64,000 nt of DNA from Tildeniella nuda ZEHNDER 1965/U140 (lineage in GTDB: Bacteria > Cyanobacteriota > Cyanobacteriia > Leptolyngbyales > Leptolyngbyaceae). Below the pieces are notes generated by a model, which did no database searches, was not told the DNA's origin, and worked only from the letters and a program-made list of their open reading frames with translations. Each line of letters starts with the position of its first letter. Positions within the stretch are counted from its first letter, which is position 1. The position numbers and the translations under genes are program-made. The stretch covers positions 62,001 to 126,000 of the forward strand of contig JAHHIG010000005.1 of assembly GCA_019358895.1 (NCBI GenBank), read 5' to 3'. This document shows positions 45,009 through 54,565 of this stretch, piece after piece.

Positions 45009-46157
45009 GTGGCATTGAAGTATGCACTGGTGCATGAATGGCTGACACCTCAAGCAACGGGCGGTTCCGAACTGGTCGTGCAGGAAATGCTCAAGCATAT
45101 AGATGCAGATGTCTATGCGCTGATTGATTTTGAATCGACGAACCCTGAGAGCTATCTGTTTAAGCGCACGATCGGCACCACGTTCTTGCAGCACTTTCCG
45201 TTTGCCCGCAGGGGCGTACAAAAATACTTGCCGTTGCTGCCGCTGGCGATCGAGCAGCTTGACCTGCGTGGCTACGATGTGATCCTGTCATCGTCACACG
45301 CGGTTGCCAAAGGCGTTCTCACTGGCTCGAATCAACTGCACGTGTGCTACTGTCATGCACCGATGCGCTATGCGTGGGATATGACCTTCGATTATTTGCA
45401 AAACAGCAGTGCTGGTCAGGGTGTGCCGGGTTGGTTCACGCGCTACCTGCTGCACCGTCTGCGCCAATGGGATGTGCTCTCGGCAAATCGGGTCGATTAT
45501 TTCATTGCGAACTCTCACCATACGGCACGGCGCATTTGGCGCTGTTATCGTCGTTCGGCAGAAGTGATTTATCCACCCGTGAATACCGATCGGTTTCGTT
45601 TCCAGGCGCACAAGCAGGACTTTTATGTCACCGTTTCGCGTCTGGTGAGCTACAAAAAAATCTCGCTCATCGTGAAAGCATTCAACCAGTTAGGAAAACC
45701 ACTGGTGGTGATTGGTGGAGGACCAGAACTCAAGCGCATGCAGCAACTGGCACAACCGAATGTCCAGATCTTGGGCTGGCAGCCTGATGCGGTGGTTGAG
45801 CAGTATATGGCACAGGCAAAAGCGTTTGTTTATGCTGCCTTTGAGGATTTTGGCATTGCTCCGGTAGAGGCTCAGGCATGTGGTACGCCCGTCATTGCTT
45901 ATGGCTTGGGGGGAACTTTAGAGACCGTGCGCGATGTCAAACAATATGGTGAGATGGGCACGGGCTTACTGTTTTATGAACAGACTGAAGCCGCGATCGT
46001 CGATGCGGTGAACGCGTTTGAACAGTATCAATCAGCACTAAATCCAGACATCGTGCGATCGCACGCGCTATCCTTCAGTCCCAGTGTCTTTCAAGACCAC
46101 TACCAAGCCTTTCTGGAGCGCTGTTACAGAGAATTCCAGCAGCAACTTTCACTCTGA
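45009..46157 (+). CDS. Group 1 (GT4) glycosyltransferase
   Basis: The 382-residue protein starts at GTG with ALKYALVHEWLTPQATGGSE, the N-terminal Rossmann strand and Gly-rich loop of GT-B enzymes. The C-terminal domain has FYVTVSRLVSYKKISLIVKA and the E-x7-E nucleotide-sugar motif in FEDFGIAPVEAQACGTPV. It adds a sugar to a membrane-linked or soluble acceptor, probably for an exopolysaccharide or lipopolysaccharide because a bacterial sugar transferase follows 122 bp downstream. Donor and acceptor are unknown. Confidence 0.9.
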   Translation: MALKYALVHEWLTPQATGGSELVVQEMLKHIDADVYALIDFESTNPESYLFKRTIGTTFLQHFPFARRGVQKYLPLLPLAIEQLDLRGYDVILSSSHAVAKGVLTGSNQLHVCYCHAPMRYAWDMTFDYLQNSSAGQGVPGWFTRYLLHRLRQWDVLSANRVDYFIANSHHTARRIWRCYRRSAEVIYPPVNTDRFRFQAHKQDFYVTVSRLVSYKKISLIVKAFNQLGKPLVVIGGGPELKRMQQLAQPNVQILGWQPDAVVEQYMAQAKAFVYAAFEDFGIAPVEAQACGTPVIAYGLGGTLETVRDVKQYGEMGTGLLFYEQTEAAIVDAVNAFEQYQSALNPDIVRSHALSFSPSVFQDHYQAFLERCYREFQQQLSL

Positions 46158-46279
46158 AAATAACGACTGGTTCATGCGATCGTCGCAGTTTTTCACTTGA
46201 ATTAACACCAAAAACTGTGTAGATAGGGTGAGTGGCTTTATGATAATGACTGTGTGGTGTGGATGTGTGAAGGAGTAAA

Positions 46280-46984
46280 ATGACTGCCGAAAGCCAATTA
46301 ATCTCTGGCAAGACAATTCGTGCACTCTTAAAGCGTGGTTTGATACCGCTATTTGATCATGCTTTAAATGGAGCGTTTGCTAAACGGCTGTTTGACGTTG
46401 CCTTTTCTTTAACGGTTCTCATTGTTTTTGCCCCGGTTTACCTGCTGTTGATCGTTCTCATTGCGCTGAGTTCCCGCGGTCCCGTTTTTTACGTCCAAGA
46501 GCGCGTGGGTAAGAACTACAAACCCTTTGGCTGCATTAAGTTTAGAACGATGGTGCGAAACGCGGATGAGGTACTGGTGGAAATGATGGAAACCTCACCC
46601 AGGCTGCGTCAAGAATTTCAAAGCAATTTTAAGTTGCGGCGTGACCCACGCATTACTCGTATTGGTCGCTTTCTGCGCACTACTAGCCTGGATGAATTCC
46701 CGCAGTTTTTAAATGTCCTCAAGGGTGATATGAGCGTTGTGGGACCTCGCCCAGTGGTAACGGAAGAATTGGAACGCTACGGCAACTACGCCGATCGCGC
46801 CTTCAGCATTCGTCCAGGTATTACGGGGCTGTGGCAGGTCTCTGGACGGAATGATATTCCGTATCCCAGGCGTGTTCAAATTGATATCTATTACGTCAAT
46901 TTTCGCAGTTTCTTAATGGACTTGTGGATTGTCGCCCGCACGATCGGTGTCATCCTCTACCCAAAAGACAACGGGGCGTATTAA
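46280..46984 (+). CDS. Undecaprenyl-phosphate-type sugar transferase (initiating)
   Basis: The 234-residue membrane protein has one N-terminal span ([20 protein letters not shown]) and the catalytic domain of polyprenyl-phosphate hexose-1-phosphate transferases: [49 protein letters not shown] and [13 protein letters not shown]. It links the first sugar phosphate to undecaprenyl phosphate to begin an exopolysaccharide repeat unit. It pairs with the glycosyltransferase upstream. Confidence 0.93.
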   Translation: MTAESQLISGKTIRALLKRGLIPLFDHALNGAFAKRLFDVAFSLTVLIVFAPVYLLLIVLIALSSRGPVFYVQERVGKNYKPFGCIKFRTMVRNADEVLVEMMETSPRLRQEFQSNFKLRRDPRITRIGRFLRTTSLDEFPQFLNVLKGDMSVVGPRPVVTEELERYGNYADRAFSIRPGITGLWQVSGRNDIPYPRRVQIDIYYVNFRSFLMDLWIVARTIGVILYPKDNGAY

Positions 46985-47130
46985 TTGAGTCAGTGATAGA
47001 TTGCGTTGCAGTCGGCATTGCGGTTGGCTGAAGTGAGTGTGTGCACGATTGAGTGATTGGCTAAACTAACGGTGCTGCCCATAGACAGTCTGGCAGCAGT
47101 AACTCCAGAGATCTTCATGAGCGCTGGCTA

Positions 47131-49782
47131 ATGCCGTTTCCGATCACGTTCAAATCGATCGCCCTCCTGCTGACTCCTAAGCGGCTGGCAATTCTTGAGG
47201 CAATTTTAATCGGTCTTGTTGCTGCGCTGGCAGCCGTTTTGCTGAAGCAAAGTATTCATTGGTTAGGTGGCTGGCGGCTGAAAGAAGCGCTGGCATTGCC
47301 CACCTGGTTACTGATACCAACGGTTGGGCTGGTTGGTGGGCTTTTAGTTGGCTTACTGGTTGAACGAGCGGCTCCAGAAGCATCGGGTAGCGGTGTTCCG
47401 CAAGTGAAAGCGGCATTGGCGTATGTGCCGATCGCGCTCAATCTTCGCGTGGCTGTGGTGAAGCTGGTCAGCACAACGTTAGCGTTAGGTTCTGGATTCG
47501 CGCTGGGGCGTGAGGGACCCACAATTCAGATTGGGGCAGCGTTAGCAGCACAGTTGAGCCGTTGGCTGCCTGCCTCACCCGAACATCAGCGTCAACTGAT
47601 TGCGGCAGGTGCAGCAGCGGGCTTGGCTGCCAGTTTCGACGCGCCGATCGCGGGCGTAATGTTCGTCATTGAGGAACTCCTTCAGGATTTCTCCAATTTG
47701 ACGCTGGGTACGGCGATCCTGGCATCATTTATTGGTGGCGTGACATCGCGTGTGTTAGCTGGACCAAACTTGCACTTAGGGGTCAATCCACTTAGCTATC
47801 AGACCAGTTTTTCGCTGGCAGAAATTCCCTTTTTTCTCGTTTTGGGTTTGCTGGCAGGTGTGCTGTCGACACTTTTCAATCACGGCATTCTCTATAGCAT
47901 TCGCTGGTGCCGTCAGACTCTACGGGTGAGTCTCATGTGGCGCATTGGTCTGGCGGGGCTGGTGTCGGGCACAGCGATCGCCCTTCTACCTGTACCCTTC
48001 CGCGATAGCTATGCGCTGGAAGTTTTTCTCACCAGCAGCCAAACCGACTGGCGCATGGTGGCATTTGCGTTTGTGGTGCAGTTTGGTTTAACCATGATTG
48101 CCTGCGGCGTAGAGGTGCCAGGGGGCTTGTTCGTTCCCAGCATGATTTTAGGCGCATCGCTGGGGCATCTTGTGGGCATGGCTGAGCAGGTATTTCTCGG
48201 TGGCGAACCAGTGATTTACGCGCTGACGGGGATGGGAGCCTTTCTGGGAGCTTCTGCCAGAGTCCCCATTACGGCGATCGTCATCGTCTTTGAGATCACG
48301 ACGAATTTCAGCCTGGTGCTGCCGCTCATGATTAGCTCTGTGACAGCCTACCTGGTAGCAGAGCGGTTGTTTCCAGGCTCAATCTATACACATCTGTTGG
48401 ACTTAAAAGGGATTCGCATTGAGCCAGCCGTGGTACAGGATGGTCTCTGGGCAAGGCTTACTGCTGCGGACGTGATGCAGCAAAAAGTCGAAACCTTGAG
48501 CAGCCAAATGATGTTAGATGATGTGATGCAGGCATTCGCGCGATCGCACCATCGTGGCTTTCCAGTGGTGGATGACAGCCGTCTGGTTGGCATTGTCACC
48601 TTGACTGACCTCGACAAAGTAGCACAGCGACAGCTACCGGGCACTGCCTCGTTGAAAGACATCATGACACCGCAGCCCATTACCGTCAGTCCGCCCGATA
48701 CGCTGAGTCATGTCCTCTACTTGCTCTCTCGCTACAAGCTTTCGCGCTTGCCAGTCACAGACCATCGCAAACTCGTGGGGATCATTACTCGTAGCGATAT
48801 CTTACAGGTCGAATCTGACCAGCTCCGTGGTGGCTCCGATCACTTGGGACCCAGAGTGGAACCGTCCTATGTCGTCTACCAAACACGAGCGCCTGCAACG
48901 GGTCGGGGTCGGTTGCTCTTACCGCTCAGCAATCCTCAAACCGCCAACAGGATGCTCAAGTTAGCCTTTGCGATCGCCCAGGAACGTCAGTATGAGGTCG
49001 AATGCTTGCAGGTGATTCCCGTACCGCGTCACGCGTCACCAGCAGAAGTGACCGTGAATACAACTTTGAGCCGCCGTCTTTTAAGGCAAGCTGTCAGGCA
49101 GGGTAACGCCAAACGCATTTTGGTACACACGCAAATTCGAGCGGCACAGAGTACTGACCAGGCAATTTTAGACACGATCAGCGATCGGCACATCGATCTG
49201 CTGCTGATGGGTTGGAAGGGTAGCACCTCTACACCAGGTCGGATTTTTGGTGATGTCGTCGATACGATGATTCGGCAGGCAAGCTGCGATGTTGTGCTAG
49301 TAAAACTGGGTGAAACCGCTGGCAGGCTTTCGCCGATAGTCGCCGCAGCACCCAGTGATCATGGGCAACATGTCATGGGTTGGAACCGATGGCTGCTGCC
49401 GATCGCGGGGGGACCCAATTCGCAGCACGCGCTGAAACTACTGCCAGCTCTGGTGACTCTCAGCCAGAACCCTGAGATTCGTCTCTGTCAAGTCTTCCAC
49501 CCATCTGACGATGCCCAAAGCCAACTCCTGTTGGAAGAGGATGCAAGTTTCCTCAGGCAGCGCCTCCAGACCAGCGTGATCACACTCCCCGTCTGTGCAA
49601 ACTCAGTTTCTGACGCGGTCATTGACATGGCGCAGAACGATCAGTGCGATGTGATTGTCGTTGGTGCCAGTCGAGAAGGACTACTCCAGCAGGCAATTCA
49701 AGGCAATATCCCTGAGACGATTACCCGGCACTGTGACTGTACAGTGATTTTAGTCAGAAAGGCGATCGTCAGTGGTTCTTAG
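47131..49782 (+). CDS. CLC-type Cl-/H+ exchanger with CBS and two universal-stress domains
   Basis: The 883-residue protein starts with a CLC transport domain (about 1-430): GSGVPQ, GREGPTIQ with the gating Glu, FVIEELLQDF with the internal proton Glu, and GGLFVPSMILGASLG. Having both glutamates indicates a proton-coupled exchanger and not a channel. A CBS pair follows (about 447-570: TAADVMQQKVETLSS, LKDIMTPQPITVSP), then two tandem UspA-like domains (about 595-740 and 755-880). CBS and Usp domains bind adenine nucleotides and probably regulate transport. The fused arrangement is known in cyanobacteria. Confidence 0.93.
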   Translation: MPFPITFKSIALLLTPKRLAILEAILIGLVAALAAVLLKQSIHWLGGWRLKEALALPTWLLIPTVGLVGGLLVGLLVERAAPEASGSGVPQVKAALAYVPIALNLRVAVVKLVSTTLALGSGFALGREGPTIQIGAALAAQLSRWLPASPEHQRQLIAAGAAAGLAASFDAPIAGVMFVIEELLQDFSNLTLGTAILASFIGGVTSRVLAGPNLHLGVNPLSYQTSFSLAEIPFFLVLGLLAGVLSTLFNHGILYSIRWCRQTLRVSLMWRIGLAGLVSGTAIALLPVPFRDSYALEVFLTSSQTDWRMVAFAFVVQFGLTMIACGVEVPGGLFVPSMILGASLGHLVGMAEQVFLGGEPVIYALTGMGAFLGASARVPITAIVIVFEITTNFSLVLPLMISSVTAYLVAERLFPGSIYTHLLDLKGIRIEPAVVQDGLWARLTAADVMQQKVETLSSQMMLDDVMQAFARSHHRGFPVVDDSRLVGIVTLTDLDKVAQRQLPGTASLKDIMTPQPITVSPPDTLSHVLYLLSRYKLSRLPVTDHRKLVGIITRSDILQVESDQLRGGSDHLGPRVEPSYVVYQTRAPATGRGRLLLPLSNPQTANRMLKLAFAIAQERQYEVECLQVIPVPRHASPAEVTVNTTLSRRLLRQAVRQGNAKRILVHTQIRAAQSTDQAILDTISDRHIDLLLMGWKGSTSTPGRIFGDVVDTMIRQASCDVVLVKLGETAGRLSPIVAAAPSDHGQHVMGWNRWLLPIAGGPNSQHALKLLPALVTLSQNPEIRLCQVFHPSDDAQSQLLLEEDASFLRQRLQTSVITLPVCANSVSDAVIDMAQNDQCDVIVVGASREGLLQQAIQGNIPETITRHCDCTVILVRKAIVSGS

Positions 49783-50115
49783 CGGTGACTGTAAATCAGC
49801 TCATCGCGCTCTCACCCATCGATCAGCGTTTGGTGCGTGACGGCGTTGCCTTTAGCGAAGCCATGCCGAAGGCTTTATACCAATTCTATAAAATCGCCTT
49901 ACAGATTCGTTTTTGCTGCTGACCGCTGACCGCTGACCGCCAGCCGAAGCGTACCTGTGTAGCCACAGTTTAGTGAGATGGTACAACACACCCTACTTTA
50001 TTAAATCCACGATCCTTAGCGACATTTCTGCCTGAAGCATTTAAACAGCTAACATCTAGCAGAGTTCCACAAGGCAGACTCCTGACTGCCAGCCTCTAAG
50101 TGTTCGCTAAAGGGA
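49783..50115. other. Intergenic region with short repeats
   Basis: It holds CTGACCG heptamers (49918-49939) and ACAACACACCCTAC (49983-49996), which matches one end of a common cyanobacterial dispersed repeat. No gene seen. Confidence 0.55.
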
Positions 50116-50511
50116 TCACATCCACAGCGCTTTGATTCCCGTTGTTTGCTTAGGTTCGACTGACAATGGCTCTAGCACCTGATGAGGCGCAGTACCGCTG
50201 GAACTTCGTTCTAGGGAACCGCGATCGTTCAAGGTCGATGAAACCTCAGCTATCTCGTCAGCATAGGCAGCAAGCTCTAGAGAGTCTACCAGTGCAGCAT
50301 CCTCCATCGCAGCCAGTGTCTTCTGCTGCCACAGCATAATGTCCTCAAAATTCTCCCACGCTGGAGAAAACGGTGGGATCGCCAGCACACAAGCAGACCA
50401 GGCACCCTGAACGCTCACGTTTAGCTGTTGACAATGTCCTCCGCGCCGTCCTTCTGGCTCATAGTAGCGACAGCGCCGACAAACAGACGTTGAAGAGTGT
50501 AAGGTTTTCAT
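50116..50511 (-). CDS. Cysteine-containing protein of unknown function
   Basis: The 131-residue product has an N-terminal block with four Cys, VCRRCRYYEPEGRRGGHCQQ and SACVLAIPPF, spaced like a small zinc or metal site (C-x2-C ... C-x11-C). An acidic helical middle (about 55-95) and a variable Ser/Pro-rich tail follow. The N-terminal block looks conserved in style and I believe it recurs in cyanobacteria, but no function is known to me. It stands alone between the CLC gene and dciA. Confidence 0.65.
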   Translation of the reverse strand: MKTLHSSTSVCRRCRYYEPEGRRGGHCQQLNVSVQGAWSACVLAIPPFSPAWENFEDIMLWQQKTLAAMEDAALVDSLELAAYADEIAEVSSTLNDRGSLERSSSGTAPHQVLEPLSVEPKQTTGIKALWM

Positions 50512-51002
50512 TACTAAAGGAATCTTTTAAGAGCGTTATTAGTTTCATTCTGAACTCAACCATTTCCGTAGATCTGATCGGTTAAACGCTACAAGCTTTC
50601 TGCTGCAACTATCTGAGCGGTTTTGGTAACAAAAAGGCTTTTAGATTCTCTTCACCTTCACGCAATCAAGAGCAACACTTTTGCTAGTGGGATCGCTTCA
50701 AAATCGTCATAAACAGTCTGATTTTGTCTTAAACAGGTAAAGGATCAAGCTCAAGCCAGCCTTTTATTTGAGCCAAAAATGCGGTTATTGTCCTCAGATT
50801 ACATCCCAAAACATCCTCCGAAAGCCGTATCTTTGAGGAATTTCTGCTGACCTTATCTGCATTTAACCCAAAACAAGCGTGATACCACGTAAGTTAGCAG
50901 TTAGAAAAGTAACATTTTCAGCAGCCTGCTTACTGAAAGTTCAGCTTTTGGTTTCTAAAAAACTACAACCTGAAATGCTTGCGAAGCGATGAGTCGCTAC
51001 CT
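50512..51002. other. AT-rich intergenic region
   Basis: About 490 bp with no gene. The only structure seen is GCTCAA/TTGAGC around 50751-50780, a weak hairpin. Confidence 0.5.
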
Positions 51003-51557
51003 CTACCATTGTTTCGCTATGCAAAGGGAGCACATTTCCCAACGCTGCAATTCGCCTGGTGGGGTGGGGCATTGGCACCGAGGGCAAGATGGCATATTTT
51101 GGGTGCGCGATCGCATGAGCTTTCTCCAATGCTGGAATGCCTGTAGCGGGTCAGTCAGCGTCTCTGGTCGTTGTGTGTCGGCACGTACGGTATCTGTCAG
51201 GCGACTGGGATGTTGCTGCCACAGCTGTGCTTGCAGTGAAGCGTTCAGTGCCGATCGTGGCTGTTCTTGCCATTGAGCGCTTGAAAACCGAATGTCTACA
51301 AGTGACAACGAGAGGATGCCGTTGAGCTTCGTCAAAATGCGCTGACGCTCAAAAACCAAATTCTGTGCCCATGCAGAACTGGAGGTGGCAACCCGCAACA
51401 CATCGTGATAAATCGAGAGTGGTCGCGTCTGCACTGCCACTACCGGTCCAACGGCTTCTACCCAAGCCCGTAATAGCCGCTGGGTGTGCTGCTGGTTGTA
51501 GGCACGATAGCGATCGCCCAGTTGACCCAAAACGTGATCGACAGATTTAAAGGACAT
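51003..51557 (-). CDS. DciA-like DUF721 protein with C-terminal zinc ribbon
   Basis: The 184-residue protein has the DUF721 (DciA) domain in its first 105 residues: LLRAWVEAVGPVVAVQTRPL, LRVATSSSAWAQNLVFERQR. DciA loads the replicative helicase DnaB in bacteria without DnaC/DnaI. The tail has CPRCQCPTPPGELQRWEMCS with CxxC...CxxC (SCPRC, CSLC), a zinc ribbon typical of cyanobacterial members and absent from proteobacterial DciA. Role in helicase loading is inferred from the domain. Confidence 0.82.
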   Translation of the reverse strand: MSFKSVDHVLGQLGDRYRAYNQQHTQRLLRAWVEAVGPVVAVQTRPLSIYHDVLRVATSSSAWAQNLVFERQRILTKLNGILSLSLVDIRFSSAQWQEQPRSALNASLQAQLWQQHPSRLTDTVRADTQRPETLTDPLQAFQHWRKLMRSRTQNMPSCPRCQCPTPPGELQRWEMCSLCIAKQW

Positions 51558-51891
51558 AGCGTCAACGAAAGCATGAAGGGGGTGCGAGTACGCGTAAAAA
51601 AGTGTATAACGTTAGCTCAACGTCTGCACTCAAATGGCTGGCGATCGGTAATACTAGACGGCAGCGCATCTACAAGGATCACAAGTGGATCGATGCAATT
51701 GTTAGGGATCAGCTAAAACTGTTGGAGTTAACTTCGTCTGAAGCGTCACAGCTTTTATAAACTAGGACAAAAAGCAACCGCTGTAGCTATGCAGCCATTA
51801 GTTTAAATCAGCCCATTGGTTAAGCGACGATTCACTTCAAAAACTAGCTTCAAGCACTAATATCAGTCAGCGTTTTGGTAGGAAATGCGTC
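51558..51891. other. Divergent promoter region, no gene seen
   Basis: 334 bp between the dciA-like gene and the SPOR-like gene. No repeats of the heptanucleotide type, no clear hairpin. Confidence 0.45.
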
Positions 51892-53208
51892 ATGCGTCAA
51901 AATTCTAAGGTGGAACCGTCTACCCTATCGTCTCCAGCGATCGCTCTACATCCAGTGCTCAGTCTTGCTCTGGTAAATCTAGATATGCAGCTGGAGGATG
52001 AGTTGGTGCGCTACAGGCGACAGCGGGCGAACGGTGGGCGTGCAGTACCTCAAGCCAGGCGAAAGCAACCGTCTCAGCAATTGGATCTGATTGCTGTTGC
52101 GGCTACCAGCGATCGCAATAGTGCGAATACTACACAGCCAATACCAGCTCTCGAAGACCGTCTGATGGATGTGGCTGGGCAACCGATCGCGCCCGATACT
52201 TATAAACCCATTCCTGCATTTACGGCAAACCCGCAGCCGTTTGATACCGCGATCGCCCTTAGAACGCCTGCAATGCCTCCTGCGCAGGGCGGCAGTGCTG
52301 ACTCATCCCTAGCCGCAGAAAGAGACGAGGCTCATACGATTACGCCTGCTGCCGACCCTAATCTGGGCGACTATCTAGAGTCTTCTGAGGAGCTGCTTCG
52401 CAGCCTTGCCGATGAGCAAGCCGAAGTGCGGGCAGAGCGAAACTTCATGCAGAGCCTACTCACGCCGCTGGGTCTAGGTTCTATGCTATTACTGCTGCTC
52501 TCCAGCGCCATGTTTGGCTACGTCATTATGAATCCATCCAGTCTTGGATCATTGGCTAAGCTGAACCAGTCTTCTTCCGCACCGGGGCAACCCCCAGTAC
52601 CAGCGGCACCACCCCTCCCGCCGAATCCTGCCAACAGTGCGCTGCCATTTCTCGATCCAAACAATTTGGGAGTCCTTGACCCCGGTCGATCGTCTCTACC
52701 CTCGTCAATTCAACCGACGGTGACTCCGACGGGTAAGCCAGCGATCGCCTCGCCAACGACAGCAGCACCGACCTCGCCCGTAGAGCTATCTCGTAGCCAA
52801 GCACCCTCAGCGCCCCCACAGGCACCCATTCCAGCAGTGACATCTGCTCCGAGCCGCCCCTCTACAGTGAGGACTGTTGAACCGTCCCAACCTGCACCAC
52901 GACGTTTTGCTCCAGCGCAGGCACCTGTCGCAACGGTTCGCCCTGCACCGCTTACAAATCCTTCAGCAGCCTCCAGTGGCAACGGTGCTGGAGTAGGCTC
53001 CTACCAATATAAGGTAGGGATTCCCTTTGAAAACGACCAGACCCTGGAGAATGCCAGGAAGGTCGTACCGGATGCCTTTGTGCGAACCTTGCCTGATGGC
53101 AGAACGATCGTTCAGCTCGGTGCCGCGCGTAGTGAAACTGAGGTGAAGACAAACGTTCAGAAGCTCCACGATCAAGGGCTTCCTTCTGCTGAAATCTACA
53201 AACGGTAA
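51892..53208 (+). CDS. Single-span membrane protein with proline-rich stalk and SPOR-like C-terminus
   Basis: The 438-residue protein has a cytoplasmic N-terminus of about 190 residues, one transmembrane segment (TPLGLGSMLLLLLSSAMFGY, about 190-213), a Pro/Ala/Ser-rich stalk (about 225-360) and a compact C-terminal domain YQYKVGIPFENDQTLENARK to LHDQGLPSAEIYKR. The last domain has the beta-alpha-beta layout and length of SPOR domains, which bind denuded peptidoglycan at division sites. A cell-envelope or division role is inferred. The N-terminus has no known domain. Confidence 0.75.
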   Translation: MRQNSKVEPSTLSSPAIALHPVLSLALVNLDMQLEDELVRYRRQRANGGRAVPQARRKQPSQQLDLIAVAATSDRNSANTTQPIPALEDRLMDVAGQPIAPDTYKPIPAFTANPQPFDTAIALRTPAMPPAQGGSADSSLAAERDEAHTITPAADPNLGDYLESSEELLRSLADEQAEVRAERNFMQSLLTPLGLGSMLLLLLSSAMFGYVIMNPSSLGSLAKLNQSSSAPGQPPVPAAPPLPPNPANSALPFLDPNNLGVLDPGRSSLPSSIQPTVTPTGKPAIASPTTAAPTSPVELSRSQAPSAPPQAPIPAVTSAPSRPSTVRTVEPSQPAPRRFAPAQAPVATVRPAPLTNPSAASSGNGAGVGSYQYKVGIPFENDQTLENARKVVPDAFVRTLPDGRTIVQLGAARSETEVKTNVQKLHDQGLPSAEIYKR

Positions 53209-53317
53209 GGGGTACGAACAGAAAAGGTACGGTAGGATTGAGAAAAGTTTTGCGTTTTGAGCGAGGTCATACCGCCTAAGTGCTCAAAAGCTAAAACCGT
53301 CGCATCTGGAGAGCCGT

Positions 53318-54073
53318 ATGGGACTTTTCGACCGAATCATGCGAGTGATTCGCGCCAATCTGAGCAGCTTGGTGAGCAGTGCTGAAGACCCGGAGAAAAT
53401 CCTGGAGCAAGCCGTGCTGGATATGCAGGAGGATTTGATCCAACTGCGGCAAGCGGTTGCTCAAGCGATCGCCACCCAAAAACGCACCGAGCGCCAAGGC
53501 TCTCAGGCGCAAACGACCTCGGATGAATGGTATCGTCGCGCTCAACTGGCGCTCCAAAAAGGAGACGAAAGCTTGGCGCGCGAGGCATTGACGCGGCGTA
53601 AATCCTATCAAGATACCGCAGAAGCCATGCGATCGCAGATTGAGCAGCAGTCTACGATTGTGACGCAGCTCAAGCAGAATATGATGAAGCTGGAGAGTAA
53701 AATCTCCGAAGCCAAAACCAAGAAAGATCTGTACATTGCTAGAGCGCGATCGGCAAAGGCATCTCAGCAGATCAACGACATGATGGGGCGTGTCGGTACA
53801 GGTGGCGCGATCGCTGCCTTTGAGCGCATGGAAGAAAAAGTCTTGCAGCTTGAGGCGCAATCTGAAGCCGTTGCAGAGTTAGGCACAGACGATCTGGAGC
53901 AGCGCATTGCCTCCCTTGGTGAAGCGGATGAGGTTGAAGCTGAACTTGCTGCCATGAAAAATCAGCTTGCTGGCGGTTCGCAAGCGGCTCAATTACCTCC
54001 CAGTCAAACTGCTTTAGGCTCCCAAACCGACAGCGAACTTGAGCGCCTGCGTCAGCAAATGAGAGAGCCTTAG
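53318..54073 (+). CDS. vipp1: PspA/IM30 (Vipp1-like) membrane-remodelling protein
   Basis: The 251-residue coiled-coil protein begins MGLFDRIMRVIRANLSSLVS, the amphipathic membrane-binding helix, then AEDPEKILEQAVLDMQEDLI and long helices. A linker and final helix (SELERLRQQMREP) extend about 30 residues past the PspA end, the feature that separates Vipp1 from PspA. Vipp1 forms ESCRT-III-like rings and maintains thylakoids. Cyanobacteria usually have both proteins, so PspA remains possible. Confidence 0.85.
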   Translation: MGLFDRIMRVIRANLSSLVSSAEDPEKILEQAVLDMQEDLIQLRQAVAQAIATQKRTERQGSQAQTTSDEWYRRAQLALQKGDESLAREALTRRKSYQDTAEAMRSQIEQQSTIVTQLKQNMMKLESKISEAKTKKDLYIARARSAKASQQINDMMGRVGTGGAIAAFERMEEKVLQLEAQSEAVAELGTDDLEQRIASLGEADEVEAELAAMKNQLAGGSQAAQLPPSQTALGSQTDSELERLRQQMREP

Positions 54074-54565
54074 TTGTTTGAAGCAATATTTCAACACTGA
54101 CATTTCCTTCCGTTGCAGCAGCGCTACGGTAGCAGTCCTAAGGATCGTGAATTTAATCAAACCGGATTCTTGCACAGGATGTGTAAGCGCAGCGTTACGC
54201 ATTGCTTCTGGGGCTTGTGATGCGTTACGGCTGTTGCCAACACATCCTACAAAAGCTACTCAGAAGGTTATTTAAGCAGGGTTTACGCGTTTTGACCAAA
54301 ACCTTGGAGGTTTAAGCGACTACCTTGGTAACGATGCTTGATGCTTAGTTAAAACCTCCGAAGCTTGCGTCAGTCCGACTAAAGACAAAAAACAAGCAGT
54401 TCTCAGCTTTTTACTGCAATGTGTCAACGTGTTCATAGCTATAACCATTGCTTCTCACTAACACGAAGCTCAAGGCAGATCAATTGGGCTTGCATCTCCC
54501 TTCCAGAGTGTTGAGTAGTTAACGCTCAATTTTGGCTGCTCGTTGTCTTCTGTATGCCAATTCAG
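54074..54565. other. Intergenic region with a dispersed inverted repeat
   Basis: The gap between vipp1 and the DHH gene contains AGGATGTGT (54176-54184) and ACACATCCT (54240-54248), perfect arms around inner GCGTTACGCAT / ATGCGTTACGG segments. This matches the widespread cyanobacterial repeat of the form GGATGTGT...GCGTTACGC...ACACATCC. No gene seen elsewhere in it. Confidence 0.75.
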
